Shown here: one piece after another, positions 1 to 8,920 of the stretch
How positions within the stretch are numbered: position 1 is the first letter of the stretch
How the letters are laid out: each line of letters opens with the position of its first letter
NCBI RefSeq assembly: GCF_030269325.1
Contig: NZ_BSTD01000006.1
Coordinates: 744,001-808,000, forward strand
DNA from: Amycolatopsis sp. NBRC 101858
GTDB taxonomy: Bacteria > Actinomycetota > Actinomycetes > Mycobacteriales > Pseudonocardiaceae
Direction of reading: 5' to 3'
Length of the DNA: 64,000 bases
Position numbers and translations under genes: made by a program
Notes under the pieces: generated by a model
The model's database searches: none
What the model was told of the DNA's origin: nothing
The model's input: the letters and a program-made list of their open reading frames with translations, nothing else

Positions 1-2996
1 GGCGGCGGGGAGATGAGGCCGACGCCCGGCGTGGAGTGCCGGGTCCGCGCGATCCACGGGTACACCTTGTTCGGCGGCAGCTGGCCGCCCTCGCCGGGCT
101 TCGCGCCCTGCGCCATCTTGATCTGGATGTCGTCGGCGTTGACGAGGTACTCGCTCGTGACGCCGAACCGTCCACTCGCGACCTGCTTGATCGCACTGCG
201 GCGCTCCGGGTCGTAAAGCCGTTCCGGGTCTTCGCCGCCCTCGCCGGTGTTGGACCGGCCGCCGAGCCGGTTCATCGCGATCGCCAGGGTTTCGTGCGCC
301 TCGGCCGAAATCGAGCCGTACGACATCGCGCCCGTGTTGAAGCGCTTGAAGATCGCTTCGGCGGGCTCGACCTCGTCGAGCGGGATCGGCTCGCGGATGC
401 CGCTCCGGAAGGAGAACAAGCCGCGCAGCGTGCCGCCCTCGCGGTAGAGGCGGTGCACCTCCTCGGTGTACTTGCGGTACACCTCTTCGCGGCCGGTCTT
501 GGACGCGTGCTGCAGCAGGAACACCGTCTCCGGCGTGAACAGGTGCAGCTCGCCCTCGCGGCGGTAGGCGTACTCGCCGCCGGTGTCGAGTCCACGGTGG
601 ACGCGCTCGGTCGGGTTGTCCGGGTACGCGCGGCGGTGCCGGACGGCGACCTCTTCGGCGAGCACCGCGAGACCGACGCCGCCGAGCTTCGACGACGTCC
701 CGGTGAAGTACTCGTCGAGCAGGTCCTGCGCCAGGCCGAGGGATTCGAAGACCTGGGCGGCGGTGTACGCGCCGACCGTCGAGATGCCCATCTTGGACAT
801 GATCTTCAGGACACCCTTGACCAGCGCCTGCACGTAGTTGCGGATCGCCTTGGCGGCCTCGATGCCAGTGACCGCGCCCTGGCCGATCATGTCTTCGATG
901 GTCTCGAAGGCCAGGTACGGGTTCACGGCGGCGGCGCCGTAGCCGAGCAGCAGCGCGATGTGGTGCACCTCGCGCGCGTCGCCGGATTCGACGACCAGCG
1001 CGACGCGCAGGCGTTCCTTGGTGCGGACCAGGTGGTGGTGCACCGCGGAGACCAGCAGCAGCGACGGGATCGGCGCCATCCGGTGGTCGGAGTCGCGGTC
1101 GGACAGCACCAGCGTGCGCGCGCCGGCCGCGATCGCCTCGGACGCCTCGCGGCGGACCCGCTCGATCGCGCCGGCCAGCGCCTCGGCCCCGCCGTCCACT
1201 TCGTACAGTCCGGAAAGGACGCTGCACGCGAAGCCGGGGAGGTCGCCGTCGTCGTTGATGTGGATGAGCTTGGCGAGCTCGTCGTTGTCGATCACCGGGT
1301 ACGGCAGCTTGAGGTGCCGGCAGGACGCCGGGCCGGGGGCCAGGAGGTTGCGCTCCGGGCCCATGATCCGCGCCATGCAGGTGACGAGCTCTTCGCGGAT
1401 CGCGTCGAGCGGCGGGTTGGTCACCTGCGCGAAGTTCTGCTTGAAGTAGTCGTAGAGGAGCCGGGATCGCTTCGACAGCACCGCGGGCGGGGTGTCCGAC
1501 CCCATCGAGCCGATCGGCTCGGCCCCCTTTTCGGCCATCGGCGCGAGCAGGATCTTGAGCTCTTCTTCCGTGTAACCGAAGGAAAGCTGGCGGCGCAGCA
1601 CCGAGTCGTGGCTCTGCACCACGTGGTCGCGGTCGGGCAGCTCGGCGATCTTCAGCAGGCCGGCGTGCAGCCAGCCTTCGTACGGGAGCTTCCCGGCGAG
1701 CGCGGACTTGACCTCTTCGTCGTCCACGATCCGGCCGGCTTCGGTGTCCACGAGGAACATCCGGCCGGGCTTGAGCCGGCCCTTGGCGACGACGTCCTTC
1801 GGGGCGACGTCGAGGACGCCGGCCTCGCTGGCGAGCACGACGCGGTCGTCGGCCGTGCGCCACCAGCGCGCGGGACGCAGGCCGTTGCGGTCCAGCACCG
1901 CACCGACCAGGGTGCCGTCGGTGAAGGTGACGCACGCCGGGCCGTCCCACGGCTCCATCAGGCTCGCGTGGAACTGGTAGAAGGCACGGCGTTCCGGCTT
2001 CATCGTGGCGTGGTTCTCCCACGCCTCCGGGATCATCATCAGCACCGCGTGCGGCAGCGAGCGGCCGCCCAGGTGCAGCAGCTCGAGGACCTCGTCGAAG
2101 GACGCCGAGTCGGACGCGTCCGGCGAGCAGATCGGGAACAGCCGGGACAGGTCGCCCTCGAGGACTTCGGACTCCAGCAGCGCCTCGCGGGCCCGCATGC
2201 GGTTGCGGTTGCCGCGGATCGTGTTGATCTCGCCGTTGTGGGCCACGAACCGGAAGGGGTGGGCCAGCGGCCACGACGGGAAGGTGTTGGTGGAGAAGCG
2301 GGAGTGCACCAGCGCGATGGCGCTTTCCAGCCGCTCGTCCCGCAGGTCGGCGAAGAACGCGGGCAGCTGCTCTGGCGTCACCATGCCCTTGTAGACGATC
2401 GTCCGCGAGGACAGCGACGGGAAGTACGTGCCACAGCCGGAGTTCGCGCTTTCGTGCTCGACGCGCTTGCGCAGGCAGAACGCCAGGCGGTCGAGCTCGA
2501 GGCCCGCTTTTCCTTCCGCGGCCACGAAAAGCATCGCGAAGTGCGGCATGACCGAGCGGGCGGTCGGGCCGATGTCCGCGCGGTCGGCGTCGACGGGTAC
2601 CTCGCGCCAGCCGAGGACTTCCAGTCCTTCTTCGACGGCGATGCGCCCGGCCAGCTCGACGGCCTTGCGGCGCTGCTCGGCGTCTTCGGGCAGGAACGCG
2701 ATGCCGGCGGCGTAGGAGTGGTGGCCGTGGGAGTCGGGTTCGGGAAGCACGAAGCCGGCTTCGGCGCGCAGCAGCTTGTCGGGCAGCTGCACCAGGATGC
2801 CGGCGCCGTCGCCGCTGGTGGGTTCGGCGCCGGCGGCACCGCGGTGGTCGAGGTTGGTCAGCGCGGCCAGGCCGTCGGTGACGATTCCGTGGGAGCGGCG
2901 CCCGCGGATGTCGGCCACCATGGCCACACCGCAGGAGTCCTGTTCGGTCTCCGGGTCGTAGAGACCCTGCTTGCCGGGAATGGCGGAGAAGATCAT
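1..2996 (-). CDS. gltB: Glutamate synthase large subunit, 5' part (runs off left edge)
   Basis: Transfers the amide of glutamine to 2-oxoglutarate to make two glutamates (GOGAT, with GltD, not in the window). About 998 codons are present of a family length near 1500. The protein opens with a short propeptide followed by DSCGVAMVADI, so Cys22 is the expected N-terminal nucleophile of the class II amidotransferase domain (about residues 22-420). HSRFSTNTFPSWPLAHP and HNGEINT are typical of that domain. The central domain follows, then the start of the FMN-binding synthase domain (GAMSYGSIS, KMAQGAKPGEGGQLPP). The Fe-S cysteines and C-terminal beta-helix lie outside. The ATG is set by a strong AAGGAGG ribosome-binding site four to seven bases upstream. 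A leader of about 200 nt with a stable hairpin precedes it. Identification is firm. Confidence 0.97.
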   Translation of the reverse strand, partial: MIFSAIPGKQGLYDPETEQDSCGVAMVADIRGRRSHGIVTDGLAALTNLDHRGAAGAEPTSGDGAGILVQLPDKLLRAEAGFVLPEPDSHGHHSYAAGIAFLPEDAEQRRKAVELAGRIAVEEGLEVLGWREVPVDADRADIGPTARSVMPHFAMLFVAAEGKAGLELDRLAFCLRKRVEHESANSGCGTYFPSLSSRTIVYKGMVTPEQLPAFFADLRDERLESAIALVHSRFSTNTFPSWPLAHPFRFVAHNGEINTIRGNRNRMRAREALLESEVLEGDLSRLFPICSPDASDSASFDEVLELLHLGGRSLPHAVLMMIPEAWENHATMKPERRAFYQFHASLMEPWDGPACVTFTDGTLVGAVLDRNGLRPARWWRTADDRVVLASEAGVLDVAPKDVVAKGRLKPGRMFLVDTEAGRIVDDEEVKSALAGKLPYEGWLHAGLLKIAELPDRDHVVQSHDSVLRRQLSFGYTEEELKILLAPMAEKGAEPIGSMGSDTPPAVLSKRSRLLYDYFKQNFAQVTNPPLDAIREELVTCMARIMGPERNLLAPGPASCRHLKLPYPVIDNDELAKLIHINDDGDLPGFACSVLSGLYEVDGGAEALAGAIERVRREASEAIAAGARTLVLSDRDSDHRMAPIPSLLLVSAVHHHLVRTKERLRVALVVESGDAREVHHIALLLGYGAAAVNPYLAFETIEDMIGQGAVTGIEAAKAIRNYVQALVKGVLKIMSKMGISTVGAYTAAQVFESLGLAQDLLDEYFTGTSSKLGGVGLAVLAEEVAVRHRRAYPDNPTERVHRGLDTGGEYAYRREGELHLFTPETVFLLQHASKTGREEVYRKYTEEVHRLYREGGTLRGLFSFRSGIREPIPLDEVEPAEAIFKRFNTGAMSYGSISAEAHETLAIAMNRLGGRSNTGEGGEDPERLYDPERRSAIKQVASGRFGVTSEYLVNADDIQIKMAQGAKPGEGGQLPPNKVYPWIARTRHSTPGVGLISPP

Positions 2997-3010
2997 GAAG
3001 GGACCTCCTT

Positions 3011-3063
3011 CGTCGTCTTGTCGTGCGGGGCCGGGCTACCGGCCGGGAGCGCACGGGACGACG
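3011..3063 (-). promoter_or_regulatory. Stable hairpin just upstream of the gltB ribosome-binding site
   Basis: Nested inverted repeats lie in the gltB leader. The outer arm CGTCGTC (3011-3017) pairs with GACGACG (3057-3063), then GTGCG pairs with CGCAC, and the tip is GGCCGG-GCTA-CCGGCC. The base of the stem touches the AAGGAGG ribosome-binding site at 3002-3010. It could control translation or transcript stability, but no known riboswitch or RNA family was recognised. Confidence 0.4.
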
Positions 3064-3206
3064 ATGGCCCGCTTGTTAGCGCGACTTTAACACCTGGGAA
3101 ACATGCCAGCAGCACTTCAGAGCGCGCCGAACGGCGTCGGACGGTAACGATCTGGCTGCGCGGAACGACGTAGTTCCTGATGGGTTCCCGGTAGTTCGTT
3201 CTGCTA

Positions 3207-3233
3207 AGTATACGGCCCGGAAACTCCCGTCAA
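3207..3233 (-). promoter_or_regulatory. Candidate gltB promoter
   Basis: On the minus strand TTGACG (3233-3228) and TATACT (3212-3207) are separated by 15 bp, a short but usable spacing for a housekeeping promoter. The -10 hexamer is close to consensus. Transcription would begin near 3200, leaving a leader of about 200 nt before gltB. Confidence 0.4.
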
Positions 3234-3284
3234 GCCTAACGTGACGGGCCTGACGCGGCACCTCGGGATTGTGTCCCCGCTCAC

Positions 3285-3300
3285 TAGAACGTGTTACATT
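3285..3300 (+). promoter_or_regulatory. KstR-like operator over the -10 of a leaderless promoter
   Basis: TAGAACGTGTTACA (3285-3298) fits every fixed position of the KstR motif TnnAACnnGTTnnA known from mycobacterial and rhodococcal sterol catabolism. The -10-like TACATT (3295-3300) overlaps it and ends 7 bp before the ATG at 3308, with no ribosome-binding site between, so the transcript is probably leaderless. A repressor here would cover the -10. The motif match is seen; KstR control is inferred. Confidence 0.45.
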
Positions 3301-3307
3301 TCGCCGC

Positions 3308-4093
3308 ATGATCCTCGATCGGTTCAAGCTCACCGGCCAGGTCGCGGTGATCACCGGCGCGGGGCGAGGGATCGGTGCGGCCACGGCCGTGGCCCTCGCC
3401 GAAGCGGGCGCCGACGTGGTCATCGCCTCCCGCACTTCCGCTCAGCTCGACGAGGTGGCCTCGCGCGTTTCGGCTCTCGGCCGCCGTGCGCACACCGTGC
3501 CGGTGGACCTGTCCTCCCCGGAGGCCGCGGCGGCGCTGGCGTCGACGGCGGTGGCGGAGTTCGGCCGCCTCGACCTGGTGGTCAACAACGTCGGCGGCAC
3601 GTACCCGCGGCCCCTGCTGGAGACGACCGCGGACTTCATGGAGGAAGCGTTCCGCTTCAACGTGGCGACGGCCCACGCGCTGACGGTGGCGGCGGCCCCC
3701 TCCCTGGTGGAGTCGGGCGGCTCGATCGTCAACATTTCGTCGGTGATGGGCCGGCTGTCCGGCCGCGGCTTCGCGGCGTACGGAACGGCGAAGGCGGCCC
3801 TGGCCCACTACACGCGGCTGGCGGCGGCGGACCTGGCGCCGAAGGTGCGGGTGAACGCGATCTCGGTGGGCTCGGTGGCGACGTCGGCGCTGGAGATCGT
3901 CGTCGGCAACCCGGAGCTGAAGGAGAAGATGGAGTCCGCGACGCCGTTGCACCGCATCGGCGAGGCGGAGGACATCGCGGCCACGGTGGTGTTCCTGGCG
4001 TCACGCGCCGGCGGGTACCTCACCGGCAAGATCCTCGAGGTCGACGGCGGGTTGCAGAAGCCCAACCTGGAGCTGGGCCTGCCCGACCTCTGA
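3308..4093 (+). CDS. Short-chain dehydrogenase/reductase, possible steroid-catabolism (IpdF-like) enzyme
   Basis: A 261-residue classical SDR that oxidises or reduces a hydroxyl/keto group using NAD(P)(H). It has the cofactor motif TGAGRGIG (16-23), NNVGG (93-97), the ISS segment with the catalytic serine at 144/145, and the Tyr158-x3-Lys162 pair (YGTAK). It ends in GGLQKPNLELGLPDL. The N-terminal MILDRFKL and this C-terminus recall the mycobacterial indane-CoA reductase IpdF, but that is from memory and was not checked. A KstR-like site over its promoter points the same way. The start ATG lies 7 bp after a -10 element, suggesting a leaderless mRNA. It stands alone, tail to tail with lgt, with 3 bp between stops. 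Confidence 0.85.
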   Translation: MILDRFKLTGQVAVITGAGRGIGAATAVALAEAGADVVIASRTSAQLDEVASRVSALGRRAHTVPVDLSSPEAAAALASTAVAEFGRLDLVVNNVGGTYPRPLLETTADFMEEAFRFNVATAHALTVAAAPSLVESGGSIVNISSVMGRLSGRGFAAYGTAKAALAHYTRLAAADLAPKVRVNAISVGSVATSALEIVVGNPELKEKMESATPLHRIGEAEDIAATVVFLASRAGGYLTGKILEVDGGLQKPNLELGLPDL

Positions 4094-4096
4094 CGC

Positions 4097-5131
4097 TCAG
4101 CTCTCGTCGGTCTTCTTCGGCTCTTCCGCCGGGACCTCTTCGGCGGACTTCTCCGCCGGAGCCTCGGCCGCCACCTTCGCGTGCTCGGGCTCCTCGTCCT
4201 TCGGGGCAGTGTCCTCGACCGGCTTGTCGTCGACCGGCGTCTCGTCCGGGCCGGGCGCGTCCTTGCTCCGCAGCGTCTCCGGCAGCTCCCGCGGCCCGCG
4301 CTTGCCGGCGAGCACGAAGTACACCACCGCCGCGACGAACAGCAGGATCGACGTCCACACGTTGACCCGCAGGCCGAGGATGTGGTTCGCCGTGTCGGTC
4401 CGCATCATCTCGATCCAGCCGCGGCCCACCGTGTACCCGGCGACGTACAGCGCGAACACCCGCCCGTGGCCGAGCTTGAACCTGCGGTCCGCCCAGACCA
4501 CCAGCAGCGCGACCAGCAGGTTCCAGATCAGCTCGTACAGGAACGTCGGGTGGACCGGGCTCTCCGGCAGCGGGATGTGCCCCGTCGCGACGCCGTTCAG
4601 CAGGTTGTTCGGGTCGTCCGGGTTGAAGCGCTGGTAGACCTCCAGGCCCCACGGCAGGTCCGTGTGCGCGCCGTAGAGCTCCTGGTTGAAGTAGTTGCCG
4701 ATGCGGCCGATGGCCTGCGCGACGACGATGCCCGGGGCGATCGCGTCCGCCATCGCCGGCAGCGGGACGCCCTTGCGGCGGCACGCGATGAGCGCGCCCA
4801 CCGCGCCGAGGGCGATGGCACCCCAGATGCCGAGGCCGCCGTCCCAGATCGCGAACGCGTTCCAGGGGTTCTTGCCCTCGGTGAAGTACAGCTCGGGGTC
4901 GGTGATGACGTGGTACAACCGGCCGCCGACCAGGCCGAACGGCACGGCGTACACGGCCATGTCGATGACCGTGCCCTTGGTGCCGCCGCGGGCGGCCCAG
5001 CGCCGCTCACCCCACCAGATCGCCACGATGATGCCGGCGATGATGCACAGGGCGTACGCACGGACCGGGATCGGCCCCAGGTGCCAGACGCCCTGGTCGG
5101 GGCTCGGGATCGTCGCGAGGTAGGCGCTCAT
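4097..5131 (-). CDS. lgt: Prolipoprotein diacylglyceryl transferase
   Basis: Transfers diacylglycerol from phosphatidylglycerol to the lipobox cysteine of prolipoproteins in the cytoplasmic membrane, the first step of lipoprotein maturation. The 344-residue protein has about seven membrane helices and the Lgt signature GRIGNYFNQELYG at 142-154, with Arg143 matching the essential arginine of the E. coli enzyme. The last 60 residues are an acidic, Pro/Ala/Lys-rich tail, probably disordered and cytoplasmic, as is common in actinobacterial Lgt. ATG at 5131 is chosen; a GTG one codon earlier is equally possible. It follows the M20 hydrolase by 18 bp and may be read through from that operon. Placement near trpA resembles the mycobacterial trp-lgt order. 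Confidence 0.95.
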   Translation of the reverse strand: MSAYLATIPSPDQGVWHLGPIPVRAYALCIIAGIIVAIWWGERRWAARGGTKGTVIDMAVYAVPFGLVGGRLYHVITDPELYFTEGKNPWNAFAIWDGGLGIWGAIALGAVGALIACRRKGVPLPAMADAIAPGIVVAQAIGRIGNYFNQELYGAHTDLPWGLEVYQRFNPDDPNNLLNGVATGHIPLPESPVHPTFLYELIWNLLVALLVVWADRRFKLGHGRVFALYVAGYTVGRGWIEMMRTDTANHILGLRVNVWTSILLFVAAVVYFVLAGKRGPRELPETLRSKDAPGPDETPVDDKPVEDTAPKDEEPEHAKVAAEAPAEKSAEEVPAEEPKKTDES

Positions 5132-5149
5132 CACGCGGCCACCGTAGCG

Positions 5150-6319
5150 CTAAGGCGTAGGAGCCTCCAAGGCGGCCAGGTACCCCGCCACCAGCGCGTG
5201 CGCCACCTGGACCACGGCCTGGTCGCGCGGGAGGAACCGTTCGTCGTGCAGGCTGGGGACGCCCGCGGTGTCACCGAGGCCGACGAACAGCATCAGGCCC
5301 CGCGTCGCCCCGCCGCAGTAGTGGGCGAAGTCGTCCGCGCCGAACGAACGGAACTGGTCGTCCACGGCGAAACCCGCGTGGCTCAGCCAGCGCCGCGCGC
5401 CCGCTGCCAGCTCCGGGTCGTTGGCCAGCACGGGTTCGCACGGGTTGATCTCCAGCTCGGCGGTGCAGCCGTGCGCCTTCGCCGTGCCGTGCACGATCTC
5501 CGCGAGCGCCGCCAGCGCGCGCTCGCGGTCCTTCTCCCGCATCAGGCGCAGCGAGCCGAACGCGCTCGCGCTGTTCGGGACGACGTTGGCCGCCGCGCCG
5601 CCCTGGATCCGGCCGATCGAGCAGACCGCGCCGAACACCGGGTCGATCCGGCGCGACGCGAGCTGCTGCAGGCTCACGACCAGCTGCGACACCGCCAGGA
5701 TCGGGTCGCGCAGCAGCTGCGGGTAGCCGGCGTGGCCGCCCTGGCCGTGCATGGTCACCTCGAACTCGTCGGTCGAGGCGTTCACCGGGCCGGGCACTGC
5801 CGCGACGACGCCGTGCGCGATCCGCGGCTGGACGTGCGCGCCGATCACCGCGTCCACCCCGGCCTCGGCCAGCACCCCGGACTCGACGACGTCGAGCGCG
5901 CCGGGCGGCGACGTCTCCTCGCGCGGCTGCAACAGCGCGAGGATCGGCCGCGGGACGCCGACGCGCACCGCCGCGCGGCCGACCGCGACCAGCGCGGCGA
6001 GGTGGACGTCGTGGCCGCACGCGTGCATCAGGCCGTTCTCCGACGCCCACGGCACGCCGGTGCCCTCCAGCACCGGCAGGGCGTCGAGCTCGGCGCGCAG
6101 CGCGACGGCCGGGCCCTCCCCGCCGGGCAGCGGGATCGCGCGGCCGGTCTTGGCGACGCGGGTGCCCTCGCCCGCGTCGAGGGCTTCGGCGACCAGCCGG
6201 GCGGTGTCGTCCTCGTCGCCGGAGCCGCGCGGGTCGGCGTGCACCGCGTGCCTCAGCTCGATCGCGGCCGGCAGCTCCTCCTCGATCGCCCCGGTCCACC
6301 TCTCCCACAGGTCGTTCAC
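5150..6319 (-). CDS. M20-family amidohydrolase (N-acyl amino acid/hippurate hydrolase type)
   Basis: A cytosolic metal-dependent amidohydrolase of about 389 residues that should cleave an N-acyl amino acid or related amide. The motif HACGHDVHLAAL gives the metal-binding Cys/His/Asp cluster, and PREETSPPGALDVVE carries the Glu pair. GADDFAHYCGG near the C-terminus supplies a further conserved site. A small dimerisation domain sits in the middle. The GTG at 6319 overlaps the stop of the upstream amidohydrolase as GTGA, so the two are translationally coupled. It is the third gene of a permease-amidohydrolase-M20 operon divergent from a glutamine-synthetase-like gene, suggesting uptake and processing of an amide or amine. 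The substrate cannot be told from sequence. Confidence 0.85.
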   Translation of the reverse strand: MNDLWERWTGAIEEELPAAIELRHAVHADPRGSGDEDDTARLVAEALDAGEGTRVAKTGRAIPLPGGEGPAVALRAELDALPVLEGTGVPWASENGLMHACGHDVHLAALVAVGRAAVRVGVPRPILALLQPREETSPPGALDVVESGVLAEAGVDAVIGAHVQPRIAHGVVAAVPGPVNASTDEFEVTMHGQGGHAGYPQLLRDPILAVSQLVVSLQQLASRRIDPVFGAVCSIGRIQGGAAANVVPNSASAFGSLRLMREKDRERALAALAEIVHGTAKAHGCTAELEINPCEPVLANDPELAAGARRWLSHAGFAVDDQFRSFGADDFAHYCGGATRGLMLFVGLGDTAGVPSLHDERFLPRDQAVVQVAHALVAGYLAALEAPTP

Positions 6320-7440
6320 GCGTGCTCCCAGCGGTAGATCCTCTTCGCGTTCTCGTGTCCCACCAAAGCACACAGCCGGACGGCGTCCACTTCGGACATC
6401 GCACCGGCGGCGAGCCCGGCGCGCAGGAAGTCCGAGAGTCCCCGGCGGAACAGGGCCGTGCCCAGGTGGTACAGCTCGGCCAGGCCGAAGGCGTCGGTGG
6501 AGAAGAGGACCTTCCCGAACGGCGCGATCTCCAGCAGCTCGGCCAGGATCGCCGGCGCGCGGAAGCCCGCGTTGTGGGTGGCGAGGCCGACGTCGACGAA
6601 GACGTGCTCGAAGACCTGCGCGAGGTAGGCGGCGTTGCGGTGGAACGGGTAGTTGTGCAGCAGCAGGATCGGCACGCCGCGGTCGCGCGTGGCCCGCAGC
6701 AGCCCGGTCAGCCGCAGCGGGTCGCACCGGTGCAGGTCGACGTCGGCGTCCCCGTACCCGACGTGGAACTGCACCGGCAGGCCGAGGTCGAGGCCGGTGA
6801 ACACGAGGAACCGGTGCAGGACCTCGTCGGCGAGCCGGGGGTTCCCGCCGCGCAGCCAGCGTCCCGCCGCGGCTTCGACCTCCGACGGCGTCGGCCGCTC
6901 CCCCGCCAGTTCGAGGCCGACGCGGTAGGCCGCGATCGACTTGAACCCGACGGCGGTCTCGGCGCGTTTCCCCAGCTCGGCGGCGAAGTTCGCGGCGAAC
7001 CCCTTGGCCGTGCTCCCGCGGATCACGGCTTCGGCGACCTGTTCCAGCCGGACGATGTCGTGCGCGCGGGCGCCGGCCAGGTCCGCGAACTCCCCGGTCG
7101 TGGTCAGCGCGTCCGGCAGGAACCCGCCATCCAGCAGGAAGTCCGTGGTGCCGGTGGCCCGCAGGAACCGCCGCGCCACCTCGGCCGCGCCCAGCTCGGC
7201 GCGGCGTTCGAGGTAGGCATCGGCCGGGGCGTGCTTCGGCAGGCCGAGCACGGGCGCGCAGCGTTCGCGCACCGCCAGCCCGATCAGCGAGTCGAACAGG
7301 CTCGTCCCGAGCGGCGACGTCGTGTCCGCCTCGGTCAGCATCGCCTCGAAGTCCGCGCGAGCCACGTCCTGCGTCACGACGCCGTGGCAGTGGTGGTCCA
7401 CCAGCGGCAGATCCGCGACGAACGGGAGCAGGTCGGTCAT
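6316..7440 (-). CDS. Amidohydrolase-superfamily protein, FluG N-terminal type
   Basis: A 374-residue TIM-barrel metal hydrolase of the amidohydrolase-2 group. It shows the opening HxH metal motif (DHHCH, about 16-20), QFHVGYGD in the middle, LLHNYPFHRN, and STDAFG near residue 320 with the likely metal-binding Asp. In fungal and plant FluG/NodGS proteins a domain of this kind is fused in front of a glutamine-synthetase domain. Here the partner domain is a separate gene, at 8921-10279. ATG at 7440 overlaps the stop of the APC permease (ATGA), and its own stop overlaps the M20 gene. Its reaction is unknown; hydrolysis of a gamma-glutamyl or related amide is only an inference. Confidence 0.8.
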   Translation of the reverse strand: MTDLLPFVADLPLVDHHCHGVVTQDVARADFEAMLTEADTTSPLGTSLFDSLIGLAVRERCAPVLGLPKHAPADAYLERRAELGAAEVARRFLRATGTTDFLLDGGFLPDALTTTGEFADLAGARAHDIVRLEQVAEAVIRGSTAKGFAANFAAELGKRAETAVGFKSIAAYRVGLELAGERPTPSEVEAAAGRWLRGGNPRLADEVLHRFLVFTGLDLGLPVQFHVGYGDADVDLHRCDPLRLTGLLRATRDRGVPILLLHNYPFHRNAAYLAQVFEHVFVDVGLATHNAGFRAPAILAELLEIAPFGKVLFSTDAFGLAELYHLGTALFRRGLSDFLRAGLAAGAMSEVDAVRLCALVGHENAKRIYRWEHA

Positions 7441-8870
7441 GCGCCTCCGTCCACGGTGCCGAGCCTCTCCCCCACCCTACGAGCGAAGCCGGGCGCGGAC
7501 AGCACCAAGATCACCGCCAGCACCAGCACCCCGCCGGCCACCACGGGGAACCACCGCGCCGGGCCCTCGGTCGGGTACGGCACGACGTTGACGTACACGG
7601 TGTACCCGAGCACGGCGAGCGCGCCGACCGGGAACACGAGGTGCCACCCCGGCACGCGCATGCGGCGCTTCACGAACAGCAGCAGGATCGCGCCGGCCGT
7701 CGTGAGCAGGTAGATCACCAGCAGGATCAACGTCCCGATCGAGCCGGACCACGCGAAGGTGTCCGACGCCGTGGCGCCGAAGAACAGCGCGCACACCAGG
7801 ATGATCAGCGCCGCCGCGCCGGTGACCACGCCGACCGCGGCGACCGGCGTGCCCCGGCCGGACGTCCGGCCGATGCCGCGCCCGCCGTAGGCGTCACGCC
7901 CGAGGGCGAACAGCAGCCGCGAGCCGCCGACGACGCAGGCCAGGCAGCAGCCGAACGCGCTGATCGCCGCGCCGACGCTGATCACGTCGCCGACCCACGC
8001 GCCCGCGTACCGGCTGCCGAGGTCGCCGAGCAGGGACGGGGAGTCGTGGAACGCCGTCGCGTCCGTGCCGAACGCCATCATCTCGACCGCCGTCACGACG
8101 ACGAAGTAGATCCCGCCGAAGATCGCCGTGCCGAGGATCGCGCGCGGGATGTTGCGCTTCGGGTCGTGGGTCTCCTCGCCGAGCGTCGCGGCGGCTTCGA
8201 ACCCGGCGAAGGAGAGGAAGCCGAACACCGCACCGAGGAACACGCCGGACACGCCGGTGTCCGGGACGAAGACGTCCAGGGTGAAGCGCGCGCCGCTCGG
8301 CGCGTTCCCGGCGAGCAGCCGGACCAGGATCACCACCGTGACCAGCAGGATCACCGCGATGGTCGCGCCTTCGACGGCGAGCAGCGTGCTCGTGCCGCGG
8401 CGGGCGGGCACCACGGACAGCAGCCAGGCACCGATCAGCGCGACGGCCGTCAGCACGAACGGGCCCCACGACGGCGGGTCGGGCCAGATCCCGACCTGGG
8501 TCAGGAACGCGGTGCCGAGCGTGCCCGCGGCCGAGCTCGTGACGACGGCGTAGAACGTGTACGTGCCGAGGAGGCCGATGCCGGAGACGACGCCGGCACG
8601 CGGGCCGAGCGTCGCGCCGACGAACGCGTACACCGAACCGGCGTGCTGGTAGTAGCGGCAGAGCTTGACGAAGCCGTACGCGACCAGCAGGACGCCGACC
8701 GCGGAGAGCAGGAAGGCGAGCGGGACGGCGCGGCCGGCGGCGGCCGCGGTCTGCTGGGGGTTGATGTTGGCGGCCATGCTGGGGGCCATCAACGCCACGG
8801 ACAGGCCGACGGCCTGCCAGACGGAGAGGGAGCGGCGCAGCCCTGGACGGGTTTCGACGGTGTCTGACAC
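7437..8870 (-). CDS. APC-family amino acid/amine permease
   Basis: A 477-residue inner-membrane transporter with 12 or more predicted helices. Typical APC features are VSVWQAVGLSVALMAPSMA-like residues in helix 1, PLAFLLSAVGVLLVAYGFV, and GFLSFAGFEAAATLGEE in the middle. It probably imports an amino acid, amine or N-acyl derivative. The start is GTG at 8870, preceded by GAGGTGGAG with 3 bp spacing; longer starts would run into the divergent gene. It is the first gene of a coupled operon with the amidohydrolase and M20 genes, and shares a 50-bp divergent control region with the glutamine-synthetase-like gene. Substrate specificity cannot be read from sequence. Confidence 0.88.
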   Translation of the reverse strand: MSDTVETRPGLRRSLSVWQAVGLSVALMAPSMAANINPQQTAAAAGRAVPLAFLLSAVGVLLVAYGFVKLCRYYQHAGSVYAFVGATLGPRAGVVSGIGLLGTYTFYAVVTSSAAGTLGTAFLTQVGIWPDPPSWGPFVLTAVALIGAWLLSVVPARRGTSTLLAVEGATIAVILLVTVVILVRLLAGNAPSGARFTLDVFVPDTGVSGVFLGAVFGFLSFAGFEAAATLGEETHDPKRNIPRAILGTAIFGGIYFVVVTAVEMMAFGTDATAFHDSPSLLGDLGSRYAGAWVGDVISVGAAISAFGCCLACVVGGSRLLFALGRDAYGGRGIGRTSGRGTPVAAVGVVTGAAALIILVCALFFGATASDTFAWSGSIGTLILLVIYLLTTAGAILLLFVKRRMRVPGWHLVFPVGALAVLGYTVYVNVVPYPTEGPARWFPVVAGGVLVLAVILVLSAPGFARRVGERLGTVDGGA

Positions 8871-8920
8871 GATCTCCACCTCTTTTCTCAAGGTACTCAG
8901 TGAACATCGACGGGAGCAGG

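Noticed and set aside
36..3173. A 1045-codon plus-strand frame over the start of the window
   Set aside because: It is antisense to gltB. The minus strand translates to an unmistakable glutamate synthase, and the antisense product is a low-complexity Arg/Ala/Val-rich string, as expected in high-GC DNA.
2997..3307. A hidden small gene in the gltB/SDR gap
   Set aside because: No frame with a ribosome-binding site and plausible protein was seen; the gap is explained by the divergent promoters, the leader hairpin and the KstR-like site.
8900..8920. GTG 8900 as start of the glutamine-synthetase-like gene
   Set aside because: The ATG at 8921 has a GGGAG ribosome-binding site and begins a family-like N-terminus; the extra seven residues add nothing recognisable.
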